64,000 bases of DNA from NCBI GenBank assembly GCA_012295275.1, contig CM022674.1:6853436-6917435 (forward strand), read 5' to 3'. Below are positions 13,984-27,900 of the stretch, in pieces (the stretch's first letter is position 1; every line of letters begins with the position of its first letter). The position numbers and the translations under genes were made by a program. This DNA is from Chrysomallon squamiferum. Taxonomy: Eukaryota; Mollusca; Gastropoda; Neomphalida; Peltospiridae. The notes under the pieces are model-generated. The model ran no database searches, was not told the DNA's origin, and worked only from the letters and a program-made list of their open reading frames with translations.

Positions 13984-16252
13984 TTTCTCAGGTGTTTTTG
14001 TTACAAAAGCATGACAATACTGGAGATCCATTTCACCATGGGGTTCTCGGGCCATGAAAGAAAAAAGACAATTCTCTGGATCAGACGTTGCATAGGAGAT
14101 TCTTTTTAGAGAATGGGCCATGTAAACAGTCTGAAAGAAAAGAGAAATATATTTTAGCATCCAAGATGTATTAAAAACTACTGACAGATAAATTCATTTT
14201 TTTACATTTAATTAACTATTAATTATGAAGACAATTCAGCTGATTAAATCAGAAATAGATGTATTCAGGTGGAACGTGTATCTGTTATTAACATACAGCT
14301 TAAGAGAATCAAAGTGGATTATACATATGTAGAAAGAAACTGCAGATGGTGATCAAAATTAGATTTAAAATGACTGTTAGAGAAAAAGTGTATGGCTGTA
14401 TTAATGGTTGTGTGTGTGTGTCTGTGCTTGCAAATGTGTAAGTGCTTGTGTGCATATGTGTGTGTGTGTGTGTGTGTGTTTTTGAGAAGGAGAAACACAG
14501 AAAGACACAGATAGAAAACAGACAACACTCACATTTCCATCTAGGCTGCAAACCTTTATACCAGTCATGGAAATAATCAAGGTGACTCTTTTTGTTTTTG
14601 CCCCAAACTGCAACAATAATTTTTAATTATTAGTATGTTGTAATAGCAATGTTGAATTTTGTGGGGGGGATTTCAGCATATGTAAAAGGATATTTGTCCA
14701 CAAATTCACAACTACACACACACATACACACACAAACATACACACACACATATACACACATACAAATGATCACATAAAAACTAAAATACACAATCACACA
14801 GAATACATAACTTTATCATCACAAAACTATTATACATACATATATCACACCTGTATCACACATTTGTATCACACATAAATACAATAATACAAATATACAC
14901 CATATATAAAAGAAAATTATAAACTACATATAAAATATGGCTAGAAACCAGAAACAAATATACAATCATGTGCTACAAAATTACATATCATACAAATAAA
15001 AATAACCCATAAAATCACAATCAAGAAGCTCAAATTAGTCACATCAATATAATATACAAGCACAAATTTACAATCAGATACAATTCAACATATGTAATAC
15101 CATGACACAAATACCAATCATTATCATAAATCTATGAGCATTTTAAAAATATATAGTTGTATATGAACTGCAAAATTCACTTTCCAGAACACCTACAGTA
15201 CAATAATACTTCAGGTTTAATCAGAGAAACAACATGTGCATCTGACATTTCTTTTTCTGGTCCAAGCCTTTTCTGATATTTCCATTTTTCTCATTTGCTC
15301 ATTATTTCTATCATTAGTAGGTCTGTACAGATAATATGACACATCAATAAATCATTAAAGATAAATTGTGATTTTGAACTGTAAAAGCAGTCATGTTATT
15401 GTTAATGCTAATTATATATTAGTTTAGTACAGGAGATTTTAAAATCAAACAAAGGACTACTATTACTGCAGCTCAAATGTATATCACTTGTATTATTGGG
15501 TCATAACAGACAAAATGATCAGTTCTAAACACTTATTAGTCATTACAGTAATCATTAATGAAAACTATGTCAGTTACTTTCAACAGATTTTAACGTCAGT
15601 GACAAATATACTTATAGCATACAAACATTATTTTTCTGTTCCTATGGTAATATGTATACCAGCACTCAGAAAACAAAACTGTACAGTCTCTAATTAACCT
15701 GGTTGTGAAATTTTGTCATGTAAGTGATATCACGAGAATAAACAGTGATAAAATCAGTTTCAGTGAAAATTCAATAATTCACTCATTTACCTATATAATA
15801 AACATCAGGTGTTAAATTATATTTTTAATTAATCATGACAATGTATATCTATTATAAAATTAGGTTTCAAGAATTGGTTTTTCTTTTGTGCGATTTTAAC
15901 CAGTTTATTTTTGTGGGGTTAATCTACAACTTATTTTAAGAAACCAAATATACTTAGAAAAACAAATGCCAAATTGTTTGTTGAAAATTTTAACTTGTAA
16001 TTTAAAGATTAAATTGAAATATATTTGAATCTACAGACCTGCAAAATGATCAAAAAAGTAATATTTTGAAACTCAAATCTCTGTTTTTTTAATGCCTAAT
16101 TCTGTCTCAGAAAATCAGGTCAGAGATAAAAAAAAAATAAGCACTGACTTCAGATATGATATCAGTTTACAATATAACATTTATAATAATAGATGGCAAT
16201 GAAATAATATTCCTAAGTTATTATTTATTTATTTACTGAACTGTATGTTGAC

Positions 16253-16287
<35 letters not shown>

Positions 16288-19200
16288 TTAAAGTTGTTCA
16301 TTTATGTATTTATCAAACATCATTTGCCTTCAGCCAAATATTCTCTTCCATACTTCTAAGATATTCCTCATCTAAATCAAAAAAAAAAAAAATCTACTTT
16401 CTTTGTTGATGCTATGGATGCAGTTATTAGTTAGCATTTAATACATGATTAAAAAAATATTTTTCTATTCAATACTAATCTACAAATAGAGATTCTATTC
16501 ATGAATTTAATCTGAATTAGAAATTTTGTGATATAAAGTAATTTTCCCAGATTTTGGAAAACAAATTAGTACTGGATCTACTGACATGGATGTTATTCAT
16601 CGACATAATTTGAATCAGAAATTATGTGATATTATTCCACTGTCCCAATTCTTGGACAAAATGAAAACTGCAGCAAGCCTTCCTCAATTTCAGAGGCAGG
16701 CAAGACAAAAACATAGCACTAATAATTTGTTCAGCAAATGAGTTAAACATTATATTTTGTGGAGGCAAAAAGCATGCACGTTTTGTTTGATGTTGGTGTT
16801 TGACTTCTCACACAACCAAATAATTGTTTTCTTTGACATCAACATTTGATTTCAGCAGGGCACAAAGGCAGCCTCTGTCAGGGAATATTTTTTTTACCCC
16901 ATTGTTTATAATGATTGCATCACAAAGCTGTTTCAAAACAAATGTCAGTGGATGGATGCAAGAATAACATATAAAGTACATCAGATGATCTTCATGTAAT
17001 ATTAAATATGTGCCTCTAGATTTTATATTACAGCATACACAGCCTTTTTTTTAATGTTTTTTCTGATACACATTTTTAATAAATGTGAATATACCACACT
17101 CTGATTTAGATAAATATTCTGTTAAATATATTAGAAATTATACTGGTTATTGACTGCTGATGATATAAACAACTATGATATTATAGACTAATCTGTGTTT
17201 TGCTTTTTGCTGTATTTTGTTTTTAATTTTTGTTCTGTTAATATCATTAATTAGTAAATTAATTATTATATATAATTTTATAGTTATCATGATTGTAAAA
17301 TAAACATTTCACTATAATTTTTCATTAGAAATATAAAACAAGTCAGAAAATAACCTCTTATTAGTGACAATATCATGACTAAAGTTTTCAGCTAAGATAG
17401 AGCAAGATGTTGGTGATACATCTGTTTAATGTTACATATGTGACAATGATGATAACAGATACAAGATATAAGCTTACTCTCATGCTTTGCAGCTGTTTCT
17501 GAGCAAATTCTACTCTGGCCTTTTGGTCTGAGCCTTTAACAGAAAATGATCCAATGTACTGCAAAGAAAAAGAAAGAAAAGCAAAATTTAATTTTAAATT
17601 AACAATCTCATACCACGAAACTTCTCAAAATAGAACAATATCAGAACCAAATGAAAGGTTTGGTTTGAAAGTGCATTCAATTTTTATAATTTAATAATGC
17701 ACAGCACAACAGAAAACTTTGTTTGGGAGGAATTCAGATTTGGTAAAAGGTCCTTTTTTGAGCAGTTTCATTATATACATACATTCAAAGATCAGAAACA
17801 AAATGAAAGTTTATATTTTCTATTAAATAAATAATAATTAAGTGGCACTGCTCCAATTTTTTGTTGTTGTTGTTTTGTGGGGGTTTTTAATTTTAAATGT
17901 GCAGAAAAGCTTGCCTACACATGCAGTAAGCAATAACGAAGTAATCAATCTTTGGAATTTTATTTGATTTATTCATAAAATTATTATTTTTATTATTAAT
18001 ATTTTCTTCTCTTTTTATTATTTTTTTTTTTTTTATGGCTTATTTTCTGTTATTTTATTTCTGTTGGAAAATTATTCTCATTGATGATGTGTTCTCTCAA
18101 TTTTTATTTCTTTGTTTCTCTGCTTAGCTGTGTTCATTTGAATAAATGAACGAATGAATATTTAATGGCTATTTGGGACAAAATGATGTTATTAATAATA
18201 TCTATTTAAAATTTGAATTAAAAGAGCAGTTTTAACATTCTGTTGGTATTCTAAAACTGAAAAATCCAGAGCGTAAGATTTTAACACCTATAGTAATATT
18301 TTGAGTTCCATACACAAGACATGTGGCACACAAAGAAGTTTTAAAAACACAAGAATCGTGGTCCACTTCAGCTAACACACAGATGTAAGACTTTGACTAA
18401 ATGCTATGTAAACAAACTCATCTTATAGAGGCTGCTTGCTGTAGCCTCAAAGAGAAAGCAGCCGATATCTCTCATGTTTATTCAACAAGTGAATCATATT
18501 TGAACAAAGACTTTTTTCTAAATATATAATTTACTGATTGCAGAAGAAGTAAAAAAACAATGTTCTCTTGCCAAAAATGAAAGTATTAAAAACATTTATG
18601 TAAAAATTATACTGGATAAATGTGTACAATGTATGTATGTATGTATGTATGTATGTATGTATGTATGTATGTATGTATGTGTGTGTGTATGTGTGTATGT
18701 GTATATGTATGTGTGTGTATATATGTATATGTATGTGTGTATGTGTATGTACATGTATGTGTGTGTATTTGTATGTACATGTATGTGTGTGTATGATATA
18801 TGTAAGCATAAAGAAAAATGTTTTTATACTAATGATGTTATTGAACTGATAAAATTTATTATTCTGGATTGTTCTTTTTTGTGTTCGTTTCAATTCAATA
18901 AAAAAGAAGATAAAATAACACAAACATATATTCATTACTTTTATATTTTTTAAAACTGTGCTAATATATGCCTTACTGTATCAAATATATAGGAAACAAT
19001 ATTACATAAATAATCTTTTTGTTGTTGACTGCCTATATTTTAAAAAGCAGCTATATTACAAAGCTGAAATTTTACAAACATTTAATTGTGACATTCATAG
19101 GTCATGGTCAAAGTAAATGTAAAAACGAATACCTAACAGGAGTGTACATTTAATTTAGCTTTAGTTAATATACCTCAGGGAGTGTGAATCGTGTGACTGA

Positions 19201-20345
19201 TTTGTTTCAGTACATTTCCTGTAACAGAAACTCAGTGACAATGACTAAATCACCACAGGCCATACTCAGTGTTTTTCATTCTACTGAAAAATGTGTACAT
19301 TTAAAAATTATAAATATTTTTAAAATGCTTTTGTGCCACTCCTAGTAACATTAGAATGATAATGGTAGTACATTTTTCTTCTAAGACACAAGGTCAGCAT
19401 GCAGATAAAACAAATACACACATGAAAAGAAGTTTATAAAACTAAAATTAATTTTTACTGGGTATTTATAAAAATAAATCATATTTATTTACAACACATT
19501 AATACACATTTCTAATAATAGGGCTATTTAGTATTTATGTCTGAAGGAAGAAACCCACTTATAAAAAAAAACTATTAATATGTTTATCAATAATCACAAA
19601 GGGATCAGTAATACAAGACCTTCTTACAGATAATAAAGTACATACGAGACATTTGTAAAGTTCTAGTACAAAAGCTGTACAATAATGGCCACAATGGAAA
19701 ATACCCTTTTAGTTATACCAAGGAAATTGCAATTAGTAGCCACTTGCCTTTACAGGTACTTATCACCTGAATACTAGTTCCTTTGGCCATTATCATTTAG
19801 CTCCATGAATGTCTCAGCCCAGATTAAACCAGTTTTTTACATATATTTGGGGTTTTTTGGAGAATTAGAATTTTTTTTAAAATCTAGCCTTAATATATCC
19901 CTGAATGAAAAATATCTTTTCTCAAAAAATCCAATACACTTACAGATCAAAGCAGTATTTTAAACTGTGTTTGAATCATGTAGATATTCAGAGAAATGAA
20001 AACAAATTTTAATCATAGCTCAGGGCTCTAACATCTGGATCATGTACTAAATTCTTGATTTGTAAGTAAATGCCTGCAATTATTTTAACTAATTATGTTA
20101 TAGATAAAAACAAATATCTGATGTAAAAGAAATGCTAATGGACAAATACAAGCCTAAGGAAAACATTCTAAGAATCATAACAATATATACAAAGAATGCT
20201 TTCATAACCAAAAAGCAAAATCCATTCTTATAATCAGATTCAAGGGCTTAGATTTTTAAAAACATTGGAATGTTTTATCTAAAATATTAAAACAGTCTAT
20301 TATTAAATTACATTGTTATAAATGGATAGAGTTCTGCTTACCAAG

Positions 20346-20392
<47 letters not shown>

Positions 20393-23300
20393 ATATACAT
20401 ATGATCTATGTCTTTACAAACTAAAATTATCAATGCACTGTTACTTAGGGATATTTAAAGTATTATTAATGTACAAAAGTACCTTTAAATGTAATATCAT
20501 TTAAAGGTTTAAAAAGATTCTGTTAGTACTGGATTGGGGAAGGAAATCAGCTAATACACATGTAAGGTTTAGGATCACGGGGGACCAGACAGGCGAACTC
20601 AAAAGGATCAAGTAAACATCCACTGATATGATCAGCCATTATGGAAATAACAGGATTGCCTCAAGATATTCACTTCAACATAGCTCATATACAGGTTCAA
20701 AAGTATTTCTAGTCCAATCAATACAGCAATCAAGTGAATTGCTAGCACTAACCCAAGAGAAAGCTGAGGTCATTTAATCCTCTAAACAAATAGTTGATGG
20801 TTGTTGCTTAATACAATTTGCAATCTAACGTAACATCACTTGCATCAATAAGCAAGAGATATTCATGGAAAGGAGGTATTAAGTTATTTTCTCCTGGAAG
20901 AACAGCTATAACTGGTACATTAGGTCCTTCATGAAGGATGTCAAGAAAGAAACATAAATTTTACAAGATGTATATTTTTAAATATAAAAAGCTGTAAAAA
21001 GCTTTATGAAAAAATTAAAATATGTTGTGATTGTTTTTGCCTGTATGTGTCTATGTGTATATCCATTTCCTTTAAGCATACATACACACAAATACATATG
21101 CCAATATTCTTGATAACACATCCATGCATATAAACAAAAAATAAAATTTGTTTCAAAAATCCATGTAAACACACCATTATACATCAGTACATACATACAT
21201 ATATATATATATATAAACACACCAATGTACACATATTCTGGTATATGTAAACACAATCACATACAGAGACACACACACACACACACATCTATATACTAAT
21301 ATACAAAAATATCTGTGTATACAAAAATTCTTGGTGCTATGTTCAGAATGGCCTTATTTACAAGAAGAGTCAACTGAGCAGTCTGTTAGTCAGTATAATA
21401 ATTCTTCCTGTCATCACTGCTTTACTCAACACAGATAAATCTAGGAAGTTGCTACTAAGTAGGTCAGTTAACTCTGACCAACCTTTGTCCATCAAAGAAT
21501 GTCTAAATGGACTGGTCAGTATATATGTGAACTCATTATATATCAGATTTAGATCAGGTTAGTCTGCAGATAATCAATACTACTTGACAAACAGTAGGTC
21601 ATGAACTGAAATTATTTCTATATTGGATTAGGATTCTGTTTTGGTTATTCTTTTTTGGAAGTTTAGTAAATGAAAAGATTTAATACAAGAACTAGTTCAA
21701 AAGAGAAATCATTGTGTATTGAAAACTGCATTAAACTAATTGAACATTATTAGTTTTATTGGTTATTCTGCTCATGTCACTGACCAGCACAATACAAGAA
21801 TAGTTGTGAAATTAGTTCCAATTTTTCTGAATTTACTGATAATGGATTCAGCAATTACAGAAAGGTACCTAACTCAATGGACTAAATCTAATAGTAAATG
21901 AAACTAATTTGTTTCAAACCAGAAGATTCATGCTGGTTTCAATCATATTCACATCATTTCAACACAAGACCTTGTTATTTCAAAGAAAATTTCTCCCCTA
22001 AAATATTAACTTATATGTGAATAGCTCACACACATCTTTTCATTGTGAATGAATACTAATTACAATTTATTGGACAAAAAAATGATTGCTATTTAAAAGC
22101 ATCTCCTCTTCTGTTTATTATAATTTAATTATCTGTCTTTAAGTCCCTTCTCCCATGATGGTGTAAACAATTATTAACATGTTAATTTCCTTCAAAGTTC
22201 AGTAATGACAGTTTATGTGACTTCTGGCTTTTGCTAGTAACCTATCAAGAATAATTGCATATTAACAGTTACTTGGTATCAGTTATAGATTCTTGTCTTC
22301 ATAGATGAAATGCTTTTTGTCATAGCTCTTTTACCCATTTAGCAACATAGTACCTTTTATTTCCATTTCCAGATAAACAGGAAAGTACACATTAAAGCCT
22401 TTGAAAAATCTGTTGTGTGTCATTGTCTGGAACAGGAAATAGCCCTTAGATACAATGAAAAGATTAACTCTGTTGTTTAGTTATGAATATATTTCTTACA
22501 TCAGTGGATATGCAGGACAAAAATGTACTTGCTAAATGGCACATGGATGAGAAGCAATCAATATAGACGTAAAGAGATCTATACAAGTGGAAAGACATGG
22601 CTCCATGCAGTCTGAAGCTTACAACTAGATCACTCTTAATGAAATATTGACTTGCCAATCTGATCAGCAGAAAACTACATGTGCAACACTTTTCAAAAGG
22701 TCCAGATTGACTGAGAATCTGAGAAAATAACATTAACCACTTGACATTGCAGACAATCAGATGTTTAACCTTAAGCTACTTCTCAAAAGAGCCATAAATT
22801 TCTTTTTGGACATAAAAATTTAAGTAACTGTAAAACATGAAAGACATATACTTTATACAACATGAAAAAGAATTCAATATATATAATGAATAATGAATAT
22901 CAACTTATCAAATTTGATGTCACTGTAAAAGCTTAAGTCATGAAAAAGATTAAAAAGGCAAATAAAATAATTAATGAACTGGAATCTTAATTTACAAAAA
23001 ATTAAAAATAATATAAAAAAAGAAACATTTAAAAAAACAGAAGAAGAATATTTGTGATTATCGCAAAATGTTATATACAAAATTTTAATTAATTATTTTT
23101 ACAACTAAACATTGTTATAGGGAACAGGTTATTGTGTATTTTCCAAACAAATTTTAATTAAATTTTACATGTATCTTAGAAATTAAAATACATACAATAA
23201 TCAATAATGCATAAAGAATACTTATGCTAGCTATTAATTTACAAGTCATGCAAATTTTAAAGACTGTATCAAAATGTAAACTATGACAAACAATGTGCTA

Positions 23301-26300
23301 AGAGTAGATGTTCGTATACAAAGATACATGCAGCCTAATGTTATATTAAACTTATTTTCATTATAATGTGTTCAGCCATGTTCAGCTTATTTTTTCTCTC
23401 ACTGATTTGGTAGCTGGACATCAGAGGTTATACTCAAAACTGACATAGACCTCTTGGAAACAAGTATGTAAATAATAATACTTGTTGAAAAATGGTCCAG
23501 TCTGCTGCCTGATACAAACAATCCATGAGTCAAGGTCGTTTGTCAGATGATTAATAAGAGAGTAATTTAAACATAAATTGATGCCAGATACAGGTTGTTA
23601 GTGACTCCTAATTACAGATGGGGGCTTCATTTTGTTTGTGGTAATGACAGTAATGAGACAAAATTGGTAATGAAAGATAATAATAATCTACTTTTATTAT
23701 CTGTAAATGTAAAGAATTTAGCAATGTGTTCACAAAGAGCAAAGTCTTAATTTAGTAAGATTTTAACTGTTGACTACATTAACAGACATAATTTTAATAT
23801 CTTTGATAAGAACAGCTGATAGTTTTTAATTTTAATACCAAAACACACACCTTAATATTAATGAGGGTACATCGTTAACATAGCTACTATATCAAAATTC
23901 AATTAAGTATTTAACTGTTGACATTTCTGCTACACCATAAAGGTCAGGTTTTAATATTTGTAAGAGGATAATCAGACTAACTGCTTACAGATAAGCCCAG
24001 ACACAACTGTTTATGCATGGTCAGTGATATTACTGCACTGTCTGTAAATCCAGTAATCATTTAATAGAACATGTCATGTTTACACAGTCTTTGAAAGGTT
24101 GCTCTGTATGTTCATCTACACAGATCCAGTTACAAAACAGGAATAACTATATTTTTCAATGTTTTGAATTTGTTTATTATAAATGGAACCATGTATATAA
24201 AACAAATATCAGTTCTTTTTAAAGTTACAATATCTTTATGTAAAAACCTATTATTATTTCCTGATTAAAGAAATTTCAGAACAAAACTGTTTTATGATAA
24301 TCAGATCTAAGGGGAAACAAAATCAATAAGATTATAAGATAATAAGACTAGTTGGAAGTATATAATGTCAAACTGAATCAGAAAGATTGCAAAATCAATT
24401 CTTTCACATTATAATGTTGAACTAGTTCATACTACACATTTCAACTGAATGAACAAATAATTATGTCAATGTATATTAAACAATAATCTTTATAATACAA
24501 GCTACTGAGCCATTCACACTAAATAAATTTTTCTATTTGCCTGTTAAATTATTGGTTGTTGGGTTTTTTCTTTCTCTTTACATTCCATTAATATTCATAA
24601 TATCTATTTTATTTTGAGTTTCCTATTTGTTTATTGGCATATAGCATGCGCTATTACTCTTATAACTTTTTAAAACACCCATCCATAATAAATACATGTT
24701 TTCTTTCTCCATTAAAAAAAATAATAATAACAAAAAAATTAAAAAATAAATATTTTTTTTTAAAATACTAAGAAAATTATCTCTGAACTGCGTTCAAACA
24801 TTCAAAAATGTTTATCATTATAAAGAGATCTACATTTATCAATTTCTTAAAGAAGATATTTCGAAAGTTCTTGTAAGTACTTTACTTGATGAACTTGGCA
24901 AACTAGTTGGGAGGTAGTTATGATTGAGAGCAGTCAATAACTCATATCAGTATTAAGTAACAGTGCACTCCTTTCCAACAAGCTGTGCTTTGTGCACTGT
25001 AAGACTGGCACAGCTTTCTCTCTTTGTTCACCAATACTGCCAACAACTAAGATTTATCAGAATATGTCAAAGAAAAATCCAATAACAGACAACATATGTG
25101 TGTAGTTAAACTAAGAAAAATAATACCATTGGCAGTGGCCAAATATGTAAGGTGATAAAGTCATTCGTGATAAATTACTTCTTCTTTTTTTTTCTCATGT
25201 GAACAAGTTTATCAGATATTATTGATTAACTTAGCTATGAATGAAATACTCATAAATTAGATCAATAAATAATTCTAAGCCTTGAGGTTTGGTGATTTAT
25301 GTGCAATACTTCTCCAACTGGATGCAAGAATACATGTCACCTCAAATTTTACATGTGTCTGATGATGTATTATATCTTTTTATTTACAGTGATATTATGA
25401 ACTTTGTTTATGTAAATAGAAAGCAAAGATTTCAAGTACGTTCTGAGAAGGGTTCAGAAAGTATTTGTTACAGTCTGTCAGGTATAAATCTTGCCAAATA
25501 GAAATTATGCTAAACAAACCAGACCTTGTATTCTTTTAATTATTATTACCATTTAATTTTTTTTTTTTTTTTTCTATTTCTAATTTATATTATTTATTTA
25601 TATAATTTTCTTTCTTTTTTTTTTGGTTTGTTTAGTAATGACATTATCAAGAATTGTTTTTATCACATTTTCATACCAACACAAGTGAATATATTTTCAG
25701 TTTAAATTTACATTAAGTATTATTTATGTTAATTATTTTATCATGTTATTTAAAATAAAATTTTGTTCATTATTATTTAAAAAATAGAGCTATTCAAATC
25801 AAAATCTATTTCTAATATTAAAGCAGTTGATAACTGGTATAAGAACAAAAATTACAAACGGACCAAAGTTTTGATTAGCAAATTCCAGACCTCTGTTAAC
25901 ATCTAGAACAAAAAGATGGAAGTACTGTAAATATGAGAAATAAACATATCTCTGTTGGGATGACATGATATTTTTAAAATTTCAAAATCAGCTATCTCAT
26001 ATCTTGTTGATCAATATAAAACTGTTTCAAACTTAAGGTTAAAGTTCATATATGCAAACAGACGAGTCAGATTACAAGATGGGATATACAAGCAATGTTT
26101 CTACCTAGGTAACTGGGTTTTCTCTAACTATTTTTAGAATGCAGTAAAGAAGAGGGAAAAAAGGCTAAAATCACAGAAAAAGATACGACATGACCTAGAT
26201 GCTAACAACAAACATTTACATCAAGCCAAATGGAATATGTCTCAGGACATCTTGTAATAATTATTTGTAAGAAATTAAATAAGGTTATGTGCAAACTATC

Positions 26301-27710
26301 CCAAACAGCTGAGAATTTTGGATTGTGTTAAATATTACTTCCCTGGCATCTTAATCTAAACCATTAACAACATAAATCTGATGGTTTCTCTAAAGAGCAC
26401 TTAATACCAGTTCAATAAATACACTAACCAGCTGTCAGTATTGTTAATAAACACAAAAATTTCAAATGCATTAATTGTTGATAATCTCATACATATTATG
26501 TGATTTTATTGCATGTCACATTATAAGATGAAATTTAATTACCTAAAGACTGTTATCAATGTTGTTCCCTGAGAAAAATAAGGCAGAACATATATTGGAA
26601 AATATGTTTACTAAACTTATCACAAGATAATAAAGATTTACTGAGTTCAAAATAATTACAAAGACCATTTATCGAGAATATATATATATATTTTTTATGT
26701 CTGTGGCAGAATTGTCTGAAAAAAATCTTGCATACTCAAATATTTAATTAATGGAAGAGGTTTACAAGAACAACAAGAAAAAAATACTTTTCTGCAAATT
26801 CATTACTTCATGAAATTTCATAATTAATATGTTAATAATGGACTCTAAGATAATAAAGGTAGGGGCCATTAATTTTGGGGATTTTTTTGGTGAGGGCTTT
26901 TGTTTTACATTTATGGATTTATGCATGTGTATGTGTATTAATGTAGTTAAAAATGAAATTATTAATAATTATTATAAATATATTAAATAGGCTACCTTGA
27001 TTTTATTATTGATTTCACTTGTAAAAGTGTTGTGTTTTTTTTTTTTTTTTAATTAAATATATTATTTATACATACATACATATATATATATATATTACTT
27101 AATTATATTACTTTACATTTAAAATTTTTAAAAACTTATTTTACTCATTATTATTTTTCTAATTTCAAAAATCAGTTACTAAATTAGTGCTTGTATTAAC
27201 AGCATTATTCAAAAAAAAAAAAAAAAAAAAAAATCGATTTATAAACAAATAATAATAACTTCAATAAATAAAAATAAAATATTAGCTATATGTTATTTAA
27301 CAGTCATAATCACTAATAGTAATAGATACGGTTTACAGTTTTGGTTAATTCGGTCGGTTAGGATTTAATTGTGTCAGATTACAATAAATCTTTGATTCAA
27401 AGTTAGAATATTTCATGCTTTGTCAGTGCGTCCTCACCTCAGCTGGTCTGATTGCCACCTGGTCTTCCTTCATTTTTTCTGGATGTATTAGAGGCGCCGG
27501 TCTGTAACATGAACTAGATGGTAAATTCTCAATAAAATCCTTCTGGCTGGTATCTTTATTTTTCGAAGTGGTGTCAGTAAAGCCACTGGAAGCGCCAGAC
27601 GTTGTGGGAGCAGACGACAAAGTCGTGGATTCCAAAATCGCCTCCAGTTTGTCCTCTAGCTCTTCGATATCTTGTCTCTCGAGCTGTTTTCTTATTTTTG
27701 CCAAATACAT
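13984..27710 (-). CDS. SH2D5-like PTB-domain adaptor, 5' half (4 exons)
   Basis: Partial gene. Exons: 27710-27438 (residues 1-91), 17558-17478 (92-118), 14607-14533 (119-143), 14130-13984 (144-192), all phase 0 with GT-AG boundaries. The start ATG at 27710 has an in-frame TGA seven codons upstream. Exon 1 encodes a coiled, acidic and Ser/Thr-rich N-terminus (begins MYLAKIRKQLERQD). Exons 2-4 form most of a phosphotyrosine-binding (PTB/PID) fold: a YIGSFSV first strand, a helix, RVTLIISMTGIKV, then VYMAHSLKRISYATSDPE and LQYCHAFVTKTPE. From memory, human SH2D5 has matching blocks (QYVGSF, MAHALRRILYST, FCHLFVG). SH2D5 is a PTB+SH2 adaptor enriched in brain and linked to Rho/Rac control. The PTB C-terminal helix and the SH2 domain were not found, so they lie in undetected exons below 13.9 kb or outside the window. 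The PTB call is strong; the exact family is moderate. Confidence 0.68.
14608..17477. other. intron 2 of the SH2D5-like gene
   Basis: About 2.9 kb between two PTB exons. It holds AC-type simple sequence around 14711-14765 and a (TTAT)n tract at about 16251-16290. No other feature is supported. Confidence 0.55.
18630..18795. repeat. (GTAT)n grading into (TG)n microsatellite
   Basis: About 165 bases that start as an uninterrupted GTAT tetranucleotide array and become mixed TGTA/TG repeats. It is open in several frames on both strands purely because of its composition. Confidence 0.95.
20790..20945 (-). other. 50-codon open fragment, unidentified
   Basis: On the minus strand an open stretch bounded by stops reads ...LDILHEGPNVPVIAVLPG, then ENNLIPPFHEYLLLIDASD and VTLDCKLY. 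Its composition is more protein-like than its AT-rich surroundings. A second short open stretch beginning MADHISGCLLDPFEF lies about 200 bases further along the minus strand. Flanking frames are full of stops and no splice sites are convincing. It could be a relic of a mobile element or of a retrocopy. Confidence 0.25.
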
Positions 27711-27900
27711 CTTGAAAGTTTTCGTTCGTCATGTGGAAGTAAAGTTTACACACTACCGTACAAGTATCCCATGCGTGGTTTACCCCTTCGCCATGTTGAC
27801 TTTGACAGATGCTTGCGTCTGGTCAGTTCTTCCGGGTCACGGGGTCATAGAAGTACAAGGGGCGTAATAAAGGCGGTGCAATGTGTAGACAGCATTGGTA
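27711..27900. promoter_or_regulatory. GC-richer 5' flank of the SH2D5-like gene
   Basis: The 190 bases upstream of the minus-strand start at 27710 are clearly richer in G+C and CpG than the surrounding DNA, as expected for a 5' UTR/promoter region. No TATA box or other specific element is claimed. Confidence 0.4.

Larger units (their letters stand above)
17559..27437. other. intron 1 of the SH2D5-like gene (9.9 kb)
   Basis: Very long first intron. Contents I can support: (GTAT)n/(TG)n at 18630-18795, (AC)n at 20347-20388, a short (AT)n/(AC)n patch near 21200-21287, a GC-richer patch at 20530-20940 with a 50-codon open stretch on the minus strand, and poly(A) at 27213-27233. The rest is unremarkable AT-rich DNA. 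Confidence 0.5.

Noticed and set aside
18531-18935. Open stretches rich in His-Thr-Tyr-Ile or Met-Tyr-Val-Cys on both strands
   Set aside because: They are translations of the (GTAT)n/(TG)n microsatellite; no splice or start context and no family resemblance.
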